The notes beneath the pieces are model-generated. The model was not told where the DNA came from, ran no database searches, and saw only the letters and a program-made list of their open reading frames with translations. From the NCBI RefSeq assembly GCF_019320115.1, contig NC_089588.1, positions 118,062,803 to 118,126,802 on the forward strand: a DNA stretch of 64,000 nt. The letters are read 5' to 3'. This DNA comes from Miscanthus floridulus. Taxonomy: Eukaryota; Streptophyta; Magnoliopsida; Poales; Poaceae. The translations under genes were made by a program, and so were the position numbers. Of this stretch, positions 11,935-23,300 are shown in pieces (position 1 is the stretch's first letter; every line of letters begins with the position of its first letter).

Positions 11935-12198
11935 ATGTGGTCCTTGGCTAGAACCGACAGTGATAGGCTCTATCACTGTCGGCTCTTGGCTTAAACCGGC
12001 AGTGATGAGTGCCCGCCAAAACACTGCCAGTTCAAGCCACAAACTGATAGTGATGTGGTCCTTCACTGCTGGTTTTAGCCCAGCCTCAATTATTTTTTCT
12101 TTTTCAAGCTCATAACCGGCAGTGAAGGTACATCACTGCCGGTTCTCACAAATCCGGCAATGATGATGCCGGCAGTGATGTGCAAATCTGGCATAGTG
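11935..12198. mobile_element. Right end of a different CACTA family
   Basis: It terminates at 12198 in GGCATAGTG; reversed, this reads CACTATGCCAGATTTGC. It carries repeated ACCGGCAGTGATG and CATCACTGCCGG motifs. The left part is absent, so element L may have inserted into it or replaced it. Confidence 0.65.
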
Positions 12199-12790
12199 GT
12201 TGTATAGTACTCCCTCCCTTCACCAAAAGTGATGCTTTGTAGAGTACGGAACTTGTAGTTTTGAGAAGAAAGATCATTATGTGCATATAATTTCCCAAAT
12301 TGTGTTACATGGAGATATATGCAAGGATTATATTACTATTGAATATACTTAGCTTGATCATTACCTTATCTGAAATATATAATTAACTACGATTGTATAT
12401 GACCATATTATAAAAAATCTCATTGACTCAATGAAGTGAGTAAATTATGAAAAGATAAATTTGTTTATATTTTACCGTTTACATGGATAACTTAAAACCC
12501 AGCATGTATTGTTTTCACAACAGGATTACCATATTTTAATCTTTATGAGTTGGAGACCACTGCGCATTACATTTCAGAGCAAAACATCAGTCTCGGAGGT
12601 AGTCCATATGATTGGTTTTCGTTGTTCGTTCTAGGTTTATTTTCATGTTACACATAGTATAATTGTGCTGGTCCGGTTCAGTAGATATGACATGGCAGGA
12701 TAACATTGTTTTCATGGTATATCATGGGCATAACAAAAACTGATTGTTAGCAATAGCAGATGTGGTGGGTGAAAGGTTACAAGTAAAGTT
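12199..12790. other. AT-rich spacer, no gene seen
   Basis: It begins with TACTCCCTCCCTTCACC, like a Stowaway terminus, but no matching second end was found. No coding stretch was recognised. Confidence 0.4.
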
Positions 12791-12796
12791 CAGCAG

Positions 12797-13182
<386 letters not shown>

Positions 13183-13220
<38 letters not shown>
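13183..13220. repeat. (AT)n microsatellite
   Basis: A short AT dinucleotide run; probably the other side of the tract at 12850-12933, split by the MITE. Confidence 0.9.
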
Positions 13221-13224
<4 letters not shown>

Positions 13225-13434
13225 AACTCAACTGTTCTTTGTGATTCGGTACCGCTTGAACTAACTGTCCCAATTCTTGGTAGGCTTTGGGATGGCTTTT
13301 GGGCAATAGGTTTACTTTGGATTGGACAAATAGGTGTTGCTCTTAGGCAGCTAGAGACTAGACTGTTCCGGTCCCTTTGGGCTCTTAAAAGAATATGCTG
13401 TAATTCATCTTCTGCAATGAAACACCTCTGACAT

Positions 13435-13505
13435 ACTTTACATCAACAATTCTCCATTAAAGATCTTGGTCAACTTCACTTCTGGGTATTGAGGTATATA
13501 TGGTA
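13435..13505 (+). pseudogene. Copia reverse-transcriptase scrap
   Basis: The frame reading LHQQFSIKDLGQLHF matches the copia RT motif region that normally continues as LGIEV. A frame change then gives GIEVY. It is only about 70 bp and no flanking copia sequence was recognised. Confidence 0.5.
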
Positions 13506-14093
13506 CATAATATTGTTGTTGCAGCGACATGTGGGACCTAGCAGAGCAGAGCTAGGTCTAGGCATCGTAGTTGTGCCATTCTAATAAAAATTCAAAAATG
13601 ATGTTGTCGTTATTACAATCAGTCCGTGGTGATAACCGTCGGCCGCTCGTTACCCAATATCTGACATCTGCTTGGGATAACTAATGTCAGTCTAAATAAC
13701 TTGTTATTTTGTGGATTTTAACACCCCGGGCAACAACAGATGAGGAAAACCAACATTTCGGTGACACGTCCACGGGTTCATCCCCTGACTACGAGGCTCG
13801 CCATCGTCCTCTCCAGCTCCAGCCCCGGGCCTCGTTCAAGGGCAAAGGGAACCAGACCCTGGTGGTCGCTCAGCCACACCACCAGGAGGTGAGGCCGCAT
13901 GTGGCAGCACCCGCACGGCCGGAAGGCCCATCTCCGAAAGGCATAATGGCCCATCTACGCGCCGTCGCAGCCGGTCTAAAAGCATCCCGACTCTCGGCGG
14001 TACACGAGTAGTTGGTACCTATCTTGCCTGCCTACGGAATAATATTCGTGTTTGTATTTCTTCTCTTCCTGAAAATTGTTACATCTACTAACA
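13506..14093. other. Spacer with a GC-rich segment, no gene recognised
   Basis: 13720-14010 is GC-rich with a 100-codon open frame (from 13709) of no recognisable family. I see no start context, splice sites or repeats that support a gene. Confidence 0.3.
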
Positions 14094-14270
14094 CTACTAG
14101 AGAACAGACTTTAGAACGATGTCCCAATTTAGCATTAGCCTCGGCATTTTTTTGCCTCCGGGACTAAAGGACCCTTTAGTCCCGGTTGGTAATACCAACC
14201 GGGACTAAAGGTCCCTGCCCAACGGTCGTCCGCGGGGCAGGGATCTTAGAAAACAGTCAACGGTCGTTTC
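14094..14270. mobile_element. Left end of a truncated CACTA element
   Basis: It starts with CACTACTAGAGAACAGAC, followed by CCTTTAGTCCCGGTTGGT and its reverse. The terminus resembles that of the complete element at 19784-32162. No matching right end is nearby. Confidence 0.6.
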
Positions 14271-14429
14271 GCTCCTTGTTTTTTTAGATAAGGGGAAATA
14301 TCATCTAGCTTTATCCTCTCAAGAGAGAAATCATACCATGCTTATTACAAGGTTCAACAAGAAAAAAATCTCACATGACCCACAAAGTATTTATATCTCT
14401 TATAAAGCTAACCTCATTACGGCCTCCTT

Positions 14430-14583
14430 TGGTTCATAGGATTTCTAAAGGAAAAATACAGGAATCGGTAATCCTATGGACCCCTCGGTGTGCAGGAAAC
14501 AATCGAAGGAAAAACACTGAAAATTTTTCTAGCATTCAACTTTCATTGGAAAAACGTAGGAAAGAAATATCCACCGAAACCTC
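14430..14583. mobile_element. MITE-like fragment, interrupted by a CACTA
   Basis: GGCCTCCTTTGGTTCATAGG followed by AGGAAAAATACAGGAATC is typical of a common grass MITE end. The CACTA starting at 14584 cuts it; its other half was not recognised after 19375. Confidence 0.4.
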
Positions 14584-14604
14584 CACTACCGGAATCGCGC
14601 GATT

Positions 14605-15008
14605 TGCCTAGTGCCGCAGACACTAGGCAAAGGCCCAGAAACACTAGGCAAACAGTTTGCCTAGTGTCACACTAGGCAAACAAGGGTCGGCAGAGGCGGA
14701 CTAGGCAAAGAGCACTTTGCCGAGTGTCAAACCTCGGACACTCGGCAAAGTGTTTGCCTAGTGTCAAGGACACCACTCGGCAAAAGTATTCCACTGACGG
14801 TGGAAATCGTAACGGACGTTTTGCCTAGTGTTGGAGGTCTGACACTCGGCAAAGTATGCAAGGTTTGCCTAGTGCCAGGCGTCCGACACTAGGCAAATAT
14901 GTCAAGCTTTGCCTAGTGTCAGGCCGCTTACACTAGGCAAAGCCTGTTCCCAGGTGTGCCACGTGTAACCCCTTTGCCTAGTGTCAGACCCCTGACACTA
15001 GGCAAAGT
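14605..15008. repeat. Left subterminal TTTGCCTAGTG repeat cluster
   Basis: Repeated TTTGCCTAGTG and CACTAGGCAAA units in both orientations form short hairpins. Such motifs are the usual binding sites of the CACTA accessory (TnpA-type) protein in the En/Spm paradigm. Confidence 0.8.
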
Positions 15009-16275
15009 AACCAGAAGCTGAATTTTTTTTTATTATTCCATTTGCGACACAAATATAAATCATATTCAAACACCACAAATATATCACATGAATCATAAAT
15101 AAGAACCACATGTTCACATATATCACATGTTCATACCAAAAGTCCAAATGTGCCACAAGTTCACAAGTTCATAAGTGCACAACCAAATTTCTTAACAAAG
15201 TTCACAACAAGCGTCTGATGTCTCGTACTCCTACCATCTACCAACTGAACCATGGCAGCATCCTCCAGCCGGCTACAGAGTGCCGAGGCAGCGCCAGTGA
15301 TCCTCCGTGAAGGCCGCGTCGCGGTGGCGGAACGCGGCCTCGGCAGACACGAGCTACACGTCACGGTGGCGGAACGCGTCGCGGTGGCTTCTTCTTGGCA
15401 AGTCACAGACCTGATAGGCATAGGAGTCAACTATCAGAAAGGAGAACATGGTAGATCTATAGGCAGTAGGGACAAACATCTCTATAGCCACACTTCCTAC
15501 AAAATACATGAAATCATCAAGAACTATCGATTTTTATACATGAAAATCTTGCTTCTTATGGGTTGAAAACATGTGCCACCTCGCACATTCTCACTACACA
15601 TATACAAGTAACCAAAGTATAAAGTTCTGAACTGCAGATAAGCTGCAGGCTGTGCACCTCCACCCTACAGATACCACATTGACTATGTAGAGTCCGAACT
15701 TATAGAAGGATTTGAAATACAGTTGGTCAGCTTGCATTGGGGACAAGCAAGCAAGAACTAGTGGTTTTAGCAGAAGGATGCAATCCTCATTCACTTGCAT
15801 CTTCTCTTACGAAGCAAGCTATGGATTTGAAGTTTACCGAAATTATCTAGACAGGCTTCAATTTTTCAACAGGAATTTTACATACATAGCTAAACTCAAC
15901 TCATGTTTTTTAAGCACCTCAATTTCACAGTAGTAGTGAAAGCTTCAATTTTTCAGCAGGAATTTTACATACTACATAGCTAAATAGTTTATTAGCATAG
16001 CCTACTTTGCATGCTCATGCCATTGATGCCAAGGAAGTTGACTACAGTTTTCAACTGGATTTTTATTTATAATATGTCAAATTTCAGACTAAGTATGGAC
16101 AGCTATGCAGATGCCAAACTATTAAATACTGAGATATGCATCTTCAAGAAAGATGTCAGTGAATAAACAAATGATAGAAAGATGCCAAACAATCATTCAT
16201 GTGCAGCTCTAAAATTTCAACCAAGATGGAAATCATTATTATAAAGTAAAGCATTAATACATCCCTGCTACATAC

Positions 16276-17076
16276 TATGTCATCCAGTATACGGTCTGAG
16301 CCAGATGCAATGTCTGCAGTACAGCAAAAAATTCAGAGAGATAACTAACCAGCACAAAAAAAAGAAGCAATTTCCTGGAGACTGTCAATGTTGTGCAGTC
16401 ACATTTTACGCTGAAGGTTCCCAGTTATTGAAACTAACCTTCAGAAATAGCAATTCCACAAACGGAATTCCCAGTTAATAATATAGTGGCTGAATTTATG
16501 TGCTTCCTAATAAAGTCGAACACCTGCGATCTGCCAATGGGCCAATAGAAGTTTCTCTGTGAGGAAAACAAAAGGAATACATTGGTAATAACAATTTAAG
16601 AAAGAAATCTTCAGTCTCTAATTACACATAATGAAATGCTACTAGCTAAAAGAAATCTTCAGTCTCTAATAGCTAACTACATATTGATTTCATCCCCAGC
16701 CGGCAAATAAGCAACCATCTTGTTAGTATTTATTTATCTTGGTATACAAGGCAGCACACAAACATTTGATTTGTCACATGTAATAAGAGTCACTGAAGAC
16801 ATTCTTAAAAATATGCACGCCAATAGAAAGTTCACTCTGTAGTACTTGAATGAAGTCTGCATTCAACATTCAGTCATCATTATCTAATTTTAGAATACTG
16901 AAACATCAACCAAGCCATCACTATCTGCTTGAGAATACTGGATTCACTACTTCTAGTAATTATGGGCAAAGAAACATGGATACTTACCCACCAGCACATG
17001 TACTTACGCCACTTCTCGGAATTCCATCAAACACTTGGGCTGCATCCTGTACGAACCTTCCTTCCTTGGTATTCAT
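16276..17076 (-). pseudogene. Captured host-gene fragment, three in-frame exons
   Basis: On the minus strand three exons join in frame. 17008-17076 starts ATGAATACC and ends before GTAAGTACA. 16439-16556 follows an acceptor CTCACAG and ends before GTTAGT. 16276-16313 follows CTGCAG and ends before GTATGT. Splice phases agree (69, 118 and 38 nt, with the codon at the last junction split 1+2). The joined peptide contains FVQDAAQVFDGIPRSG, FYWPIGRSQVFDFIRKHI, ATILLTGNSVCGIAISE and ASGSDRILDDI, without stops. I do not recognise the family. Upstream, 17100-17790 is GC-rich on the same strand and contains CTAGGGTTTCGCC, like a plant 5' UTR. Lower-coordinate DNA (15050-16270) may hold more exons or a 3' end, but none is certain. 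Confidence 0.55.
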
Positions 17077-17099
17077 CTGAACCACCGGCACACCACCAC

Positions 17100-17790
17100 C
17101 ACAAAACACGAAATCAACAAGCGAACAACCAAATCAGGCATCTGTATGTGCGAAAGGTGGTGGGAGAGGACCGGATCTGAAGGAATGTGTACCTCGCCAT
17201 CGCGCCATAAGGGTACCTCGGCCGCCGTTGGAGGGAGGAGCTCAACCCGTGCAGACCTAGACGGACCTCTGATGTTGGGGCAATGGTGGGACGCGACGGC
17301 CGGAGCAGTAGGGTCGCCGGGTTGGGTCGGGCAATGAACCACCTCCTCCCCCCTCCGCTTGTGCCTCGCCTACAGGATGCGTGGCGGCGATGTCCACAGA
17401 TGTGGATCTGGGCAGCCACTAGTTGAGATGCGATGCGACGGTCCGACTTTGATCTGCTGCCGGTGAAGGCGACCTTGTGGGCGGCGGCGCGGCTAGGGAC
17501 TGGGGAGGAGCCGTGACTCTGTGAGGGCGGCGGTGCGCATGTGCGGTAGAACAGGGCCGGTGCGCCGGGTTTGGCCATGCCGGGGGGCGCCGCCGCCGGA
17601 GGGGAGCCCGTGGGGACGGCCGCTGACGCCGCCGCGGGGGGTGCGGCCGTGGGGACGGCCGGCGGCGGGGAGGCGAAACCCTAGGCTCCCCCGTGGGGAC
17701 GGCCGTGGAGGTCGCGTCGAGAGGGAGAGGGAGCGGGAGCGAAGGGAAGAGAAAGAGAGGGCGACGGGCTGGGCGAGGCAAACCGAATTT
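17100..17790 (-). other. GC-rich leader-like region of the captured gene
   Basis: It is strongly GC-rich, unlike its surroundings. Read on the minus strand it has pyrimidine-rich leader sequence (CTCCCTCTCCCTCTCGACG) followed by CTAGGGTTTCGCC. Several frames are open because of base composition, so no first exon is called. Confidence 0.4.
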
Positions 17791-17799
17791 TATTGTGGT

Positions 17800-18054
17800 T
17801 CGGTATTTGTAGTGGCCGTCGGTGATTCAGCCGCCCCTACAAATGGACACAGTAGGGGCGGCTAGTATTATCAGCAGCCTCTATAAATTCGATCTATTTG
17901 TAGGGACGGTTCGTATCACCAGCCGTCCCTATTGTTCTATTTGTAGGAGTGACTGGTCTCTGGGCTACGAGCGTGTCACTGTAGGGGCGGCTCCATCACC
18001 AGCCGCCCCTACAAAAAATTTGCCTCGTTGCTGCAAAATGTTTTTCACATAGTG
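17800..18054. repeat. Nested CACTA-like end with GTAGGGGCGGCT repeats
   Basis: GTAGGGGCGGCT and AGCCGCCCCTAC alternate. The stretch ends in TTTTTCACATAGTG at 18054, reversed CACTATGTGAAAAAC, a CACTA-type terminus. A matching left end was not found, so it may be truncated or be the right end of a unit that brought in the host-gene fragment. Confidence 0.5.
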
Positions 18055-19034
18055 CAGTTTGCCTAGTGTCTAGGTGGCACACTAGGCAAACTTATTTATT
18101 TTTTTTCAATTTTGGTCTTCAAACTTTTTATCGAGCCTCCCTACATAAAATGAGACTACATGTTGAAAGTTGGCACAATTTTATGAAATTTTGCTATATT
18201 TTTTTAGTTTATTAATTTCTTTGAATTTTTTCGACAAATGCAAATTTGAACTGCAAGTGTGTCGAATAATGGCAATTCATAAATGCAAAAATGATATTCA
18301 TGTTAGTAAGTGTTAGTTGAGGCCGTATCCAGAAACAGACCAAAAAATTCACACATCTTCACGTCGAGACATGACCACGAACTTGCGAGCAAATAGTTTT
18401 TAAATTCTATTAAATGAAAACGGAGCCTGAAATTCATGAAACTTGTCGACAAGTCAAGATATCGCATGCGGGTGCCATGATAAAAATTTAAAAAGATTTC
18501 GAGCACATCGTCACGTATGATGCTTAGAAACCCTAACATCTCCACATGTGATGTTAGGGTTTCTAAGCATCATACGTGACGATGTGCTCGAAATCTTTTT
18601 AAATTTTTATCATGGCACCCGCATGCGATGTCTTGACTTGTCGACAAGTTTCATGAATTTCAGACTCTGTTTTCATTTAATAGAATTTAAAAACTATTTG
18701 CTCGTAAGTTCGTGGTCATGTCTCGACGTGAAGATGTGTGAAATTTTTGGTTTGTTTCTGGATACGGCCTCAACTAACACTTACTAACATGAATATCATT
18801 TTTGCATTCATGAATTGCCATTATTCGTCACACTTGCAGTTCAAATTTGCATTTATCAAAAAAATTCAAAGAAATTAAATAAACTAAAGAAATATAGCAA
18901 AATTTCATAAAATTGTGCCAACTTTCAACATATTGGTCAAGGTATAGTAGGAAAGCTACAGAAAAAAATTGGAAGCTAAAATAAAAAATATATATATATT
19001 TTGCCTAGTGTCTCTGTAAGACACTAGGCAAACT
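18055..19034. repeat. Long palindrome, two ~485-bp arms with a 9-bp centre
   Basis: CCCTAACATC at 18531-18540 faces GATGTTAGGG at 18550-18559, and complementarity continues outward to CAGTTTGCCTAGTG and CACTAGGCAAACTG. The mirrored open frames at 18303-18545 (minus) and 18548-18787 (plus) differ in only a few residues, so the arms are roughly 95% identical. A transcript across it would form a hairpin of nearly 500 bp. Confidence 0.9.
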
Positions 19035-19375
19035 GGTCAGTTTGCCTAGTGTCGTCCGGAGACACTAGGCAAAGTTCTAATTTTGCCGAGTGTTAACGGA
19101 AGACACTCGGCAAAATGGTAACGGCGGTTGCCCTCCGGCAGCCTTTGCCGAGTGTGATGATATGCCTAGTATTGACACTAGGCAAAATGGTCATTTACTG
19201 AGTGAATTTCTTTGCCTAGTGTCGACACTCGGCAAATCGTTATTTTGCCTAGTGCCTTTATTTTGCCGAGTGCTCCGGGGTCTAACACTCGGCAAACAAG
19301 CTCTTTGCCTAGTGTCCGACGATTGACACTAGGCAAACCATTAAACACTAGGTAAATCTCGGTTTTCCAGTAGTG
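19035..19375. repeat. Right subterminal TTTGCCTAGTG cluster and TIR
   Basis: Alternating TTTGCCTAGTG, TTTGCCGAGTG and reverse motifs lead to the terminal CCAGTAGTG. It is the counterpart of the left cluster at 14605-15008. Confidence 0.8.
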
Positions 19376-19783
19376 CACCTCATTGTTTTATTGACTCGTG
19401 CGGAGGATCGAGGCAATTCGCTAGCCGAATCGTGATTAGCCACCGGAGAAAAACATAGGCTTCCTGTACTCACCCGCTCTGGCGCCAGCGTTGAGGCAAT
19501 TCGCTGGCCATCTGGCCAAGTCATGATTAGCCACTGGACAACCACAAGAACAGCACGCTCAACTTCGTGTACTCACCAATTCTGGTGACCGCGCTTGCAA
19601 GGGAAGAGAGAGGAGGGCAGATGTGCTCGTGCCACCGCGTCCTCTCACACGGCTACAACCACCCTTGCCGGTCGCCCTCATCGTCCTGCGCATCCCTGAG
19701 CAGGAGGGAGGTCGGAGCTGCCCATGTGTTCCTGTCCTGCTCACGCCGCTGTGCGGGGGAGAGACCGAGAAAGGGAGAGCACA
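19376..19783. other. Host spacer with a ~100-bp duplicated segment
   Basis: GAGGCAATTCGCT...GATTAGCCAC occurs near 19410 and again near 19492, and TGTACTCACC occurs near 19467 and 19569, so the segment is an imperfect tandem duplication. Its right part is the insertion target of the large CACTA element. No gene was recognised. Confidence 0.4.
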
Positions 19784-20025
19784 CACTGGTAGAGAACCGA
19801 GCTTTACTCCCGGTGGGGAACCCCCTCTAGTCCCGGTTCCCCACCCGGGAGCAAGCATCCGGGACTAAAGGGGGGGTCCTTTAGTCCCGGGTCAGGAACC
19901 GGGACTAAAGGAGGACCTTTAGTCCCGGTGGGTAACACCAACCGGGACTAAAGGTGCCTCCTGACATGCCACGATGGCCGGCACCTTTAGTCCCGGTTGA
20001 TAATACGAACCGGGACTAAAGGTTT
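19784..20025. repeat. Left terminal palindrome block of element R
   Basis: CCTTTAGTCCCGG and CCGGGACTAAAGG alternate several times behind the CACTGGTAGAGAACC terminus. A pyrimidine-rich tract and an (AT)n run follow. Confidence 0.8.
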
Positions 20026-20179
20026 TTTTCTTTTTTCTTTTCTTTTCATTTTTTTGTTTTCTTTTCAAAATAGGTTTTCGAAGTCGTATTGTACGCTGCT
20101 AATTATACATTTATACGCGAATATAGTATGTTTCGGTTCAAGCACAATGAACGTATTAAATCACACAATTCAAGCATAG

Positions 20180-20186
<7 letters not shown>

Positions 20187-20252
<66 letters not shown>
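20187..20252. repeat. (AT)n microsatellite
   Basis: A TA dinucleotide run of about 65 bp, just beyond the 3' end of the Ulp1-type gene. Confidence 0.95.
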
Positions 20253-20254
<2 letters not shown>

Positions 20255-20378
20255 TGCATCATATATATATTTACATACATGTATGCATATGTGTATTTTA
20301 CATTATATTATTTCATGTGCATATATTACAAAAGATTGCATTATAGTTGTTGTGACATAACAAGTTTCTTCTCATCCT

Positions 20379-23300
20379 CTAGCTTGGCTTCAATGGCAGT
20401 GTTGGGTCGAAGTAGAACTCGCCCTTGGAATCGATGACCTGCTCATTAAAAAATCCGGCTATAGACTCTTGAATTGCTTTGATTTGGTCTTGCCGTATGA
20501 CCTTTTCCTCCAACCATCGAGTCTACAGGTTTGAATTAAAGGAAAATAAATTAATATATGTACATATATATATATAAAGACATAGTAACACAATCAATAA
20601 TAATAATTAAATGAATATATAGTGTATTTTTAACGTACTTTGAGTCTCTCTGTAGGAGTTCTTTGGGAGAGCACCTTGATAAACTTGCAAACATAGTAAC
20701 CACAGTAGTTGTTCCCCTGTTCCTGCCTCAGACACCACTTTACGAGAAAAAGATTTGTCATCCAATCTGGTGATCCGGTGAAAGCTATATGTTTAATTAA
20801 TAAAGATGATGCGATTCAGGGGACTTACTTTCAATGGGATTACATTCAGTGGCTTTTGCATTTTTCCATGTGTTGCTTCTCAATAAAGGTTTTCCAAACA
20901 CTGCCCAATAAAAAATTTGCCACGTCATCAGATATAGTTAATCATCATGTTTGTGTGTATATATAGTTGCTAGAGATCCCGAAATTACCTCTGGATAATA
21001 TCTATCATATCTTGGTAGTCTTGTTGTGGTTTTCTCATCGAGTCATAGATTATCAAGTGACTTTTCACCAGATCGATGTCCATCAATATCCAGTGATTGC
21101 TGCATGTGTTTATAGGATATAACGCATAACACTCATTAATTAACTAGAATCAACATATGAGCCATTAAGGCTATGATCGACATGATTAACACTCACTTGA
21201 AGTTATAGGGAAAGAGTATATCCTTCTTGTGGCGTTGGTTCACTAAGAAGTTCATGAGGTTACTCTCTGACTCAGACTTCCAATTAGTCATTGGAGTAAT
21301 TGGGTCTTTGAATACTATATGGGGATCAACAAAACCAATTTCATTGCAGCCTTCCTTTCTGAGCTCTGTCATTGTAAATCTGCATATATATAGTACTTGT
21401 TAGGATAATTTATATGCATATACACACATATGATGAGTTTAATAATAGATCGAAAGAATTATTACTTACAGGCAATAGCAGCTAATGATAACTTTGTCCA
21501 GAGAGGTCAGGTGGCATAGTTGATGAAATTCTGCAAAGTCAACATACATAACATCATCGCCACGGAGCCAATGTTCGTCTCTAATTCTGACACCAACGCA
21601 GAAGTCTCCACTGGTAGACGCCTGCATGTACCACTTGTTTAGCAGGTACATTTGCGTCCCCAGATCAGATAAGGCTTGAGGGTTGTATAGACTCTGGCCT
21701 AGTACAAATTTTTTCTTCCAAATATCAACCTCCGCCGCACTCTCAATGTTTCCATCACCAAACATCTGGTAAAGGTCGAGACCAGTCTCATCAAGAAATT
21801 CACCAAGGTGATCCAAATCGACATCCGGAGGTATGTTTGCCTGATGCATTAATCCTAAATTCGAACCATATTCATTACCAACAACTAGCGGGGGGATTGA
21901 TTGGTGCGCTTGTTGTCCGAGTTGGGCAACTCCTTTCCCTGCCCGCTTCTTTTTCTGTGCCGCCTCAATTGACTTGGTGAGAGTGCGGTCATAGTCTGAT
22001 AACGTTGATTTGGACGGCTTACGAGATTCCCGCTGTTGATGCTGGTAAGAAGTCACCTTTTTTCTTAAAATATCCGGAGCTACGAAGAAGTACGGTTTCT
22101 CTGGGTTTCTCCTTGCTTCTTGATTCATTTTAAGTTTGTCATAGAATCTAGACATGTCTTTTTTATATGCATCAGTTCCTTCTTCCTTCTCTTCAGATAT
22201 TATTTTGGGAATAGCCCTTGGTTTCACGGTGGCTTTCTTTGTAGGCGGGGACTGGTTCTTCGTTTGAGGGGCTGGCCTCTTGCTAGGCTTCTTGGTAGGC
22301 GGGGGCGGGGGAGGCGTTGGAGACCTCCTTGGAGGTGTTGGCAGCGGCGTTGGAGACCTCCTTGGAGGTGTTGGCAGCGGCGTTGGAGACCTCCTTGGAG
22401 GTGGCGGCTGCGGCGTTGGAGACCTCCTTGGAGAGGGTGTGGATGCAGCCTCGTCTTCCAACACAATGTCATCGTACAGAGCACTATGATGATCTGGCGA
22501 TTGAATAATTGGATTTAGGTTGGGGGAGGATCTGCTACAAAAAAAGGAATGACATATTATTATGAGCAGATTGTTAATTATTTAAGCCAATACAAATTAA
22601 TGATGTAGTGTTTTCATCCGCACGTACCTATGGTGAGGTAGTTCAGAAGGAGGTGGAGCCAACATCCCTGGAATGATGATGTAGCGCTTGCGCCATAGAA
22701 TGAATGTCTTCTCCGCTTCTCCTAGAGTCTTCTCGCCATCACCTCCAGGAATGTCAAGAGGCAAATCACTAAAACCTTTTTCAGCTTTATCTACCGAGAT
22801 GGTGGCATATCCTTCTTGGATTATATTCCCATGAATCCTTGGTGTCTTGGTTCGGTCGATAGGATTAACAAGACCGATAGCCACCTTGATTGTGGAATTC
22901 TCCTTCGGAATGTGTAGCTCACACGTTGTACAAGGTTCAGTGACGTCATCCACAGGGAAGCGCAGTCCTGTGTCCCCTTGATTTGGTATCTCCGTGGAAG
23001 CGCAGCTGCTTTTCAACTGAACAGATTGGCTAATGTTGATTCCTGGCTCTGATGCCTGCTTGCTTGCACTCACTGCTATTTGCACTTGCCTTTTGATTTC
23101 CTCCTGCATTCTCGCTTCAAGGTTTTTTTCCCGCTCCTGTGCTTCACGCACCGCTTCCTCCAACCTCTGGAGCCGGTGTGCCTCTTCTTCCTTCTTTCTC
23201 TGGCGACTTCTGTAGGAAGGTCTGTCCTGAGGGAATCCATGCTCCCACGAGACACTTCCTTTGCCTCTAGTTCGGCCACCATGTTCAATAGTCCCGATGG

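Larger units (their letters stand above)
14584..19375. mobile_element. Non-autonomous CACTA with TTTGCCTAGTG subterminal repeats and captured DNA
   Basis: The left terminus is CACTACCGGAATCGCG. The right terminus is TTTTCCAGTAGTG, which reversed is CACTACTGGAAAA. Flanking triplets are CTC and CAC, a one-base mismatch from a perfect duplication. Dense TTTGCCTAGTG and CACTAGGCAAA motifs fill 14605-15008 and 18058-19350. The interior holds a spliced host-gene fragment, the right end of another CACTA-like unit at 18054, and a large palindrome. No transposase is encoded, so mobility would need a partner element. Confidence 0.8.

Noticed and set aside
17419..17865. Proline/arginine-rich frames on both strands
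   Set aside because: Compositional frames in a GC-rich leader; a first exon may be present but cannot be chosen.
18303..18787. Mirrored 80-codon frames on opposite strands
   Set aside because: They are the two arms of one palindrome, not two genes.
14584..19375. Perfect 3-bp target duplication for this CACTA
   Set aside because: Flanking triplets are CTC and CAC, so the duplication is imperfect or the boundary is shifted; the element call rests on termini and subterminal repeats.
22120..22518. 132-codon plus-strand frame with RWRPPWRCW repeats
   Set aside because: Antisense shadow of the proline-rich repeat in the Transposase_24-Ulp1 gene.
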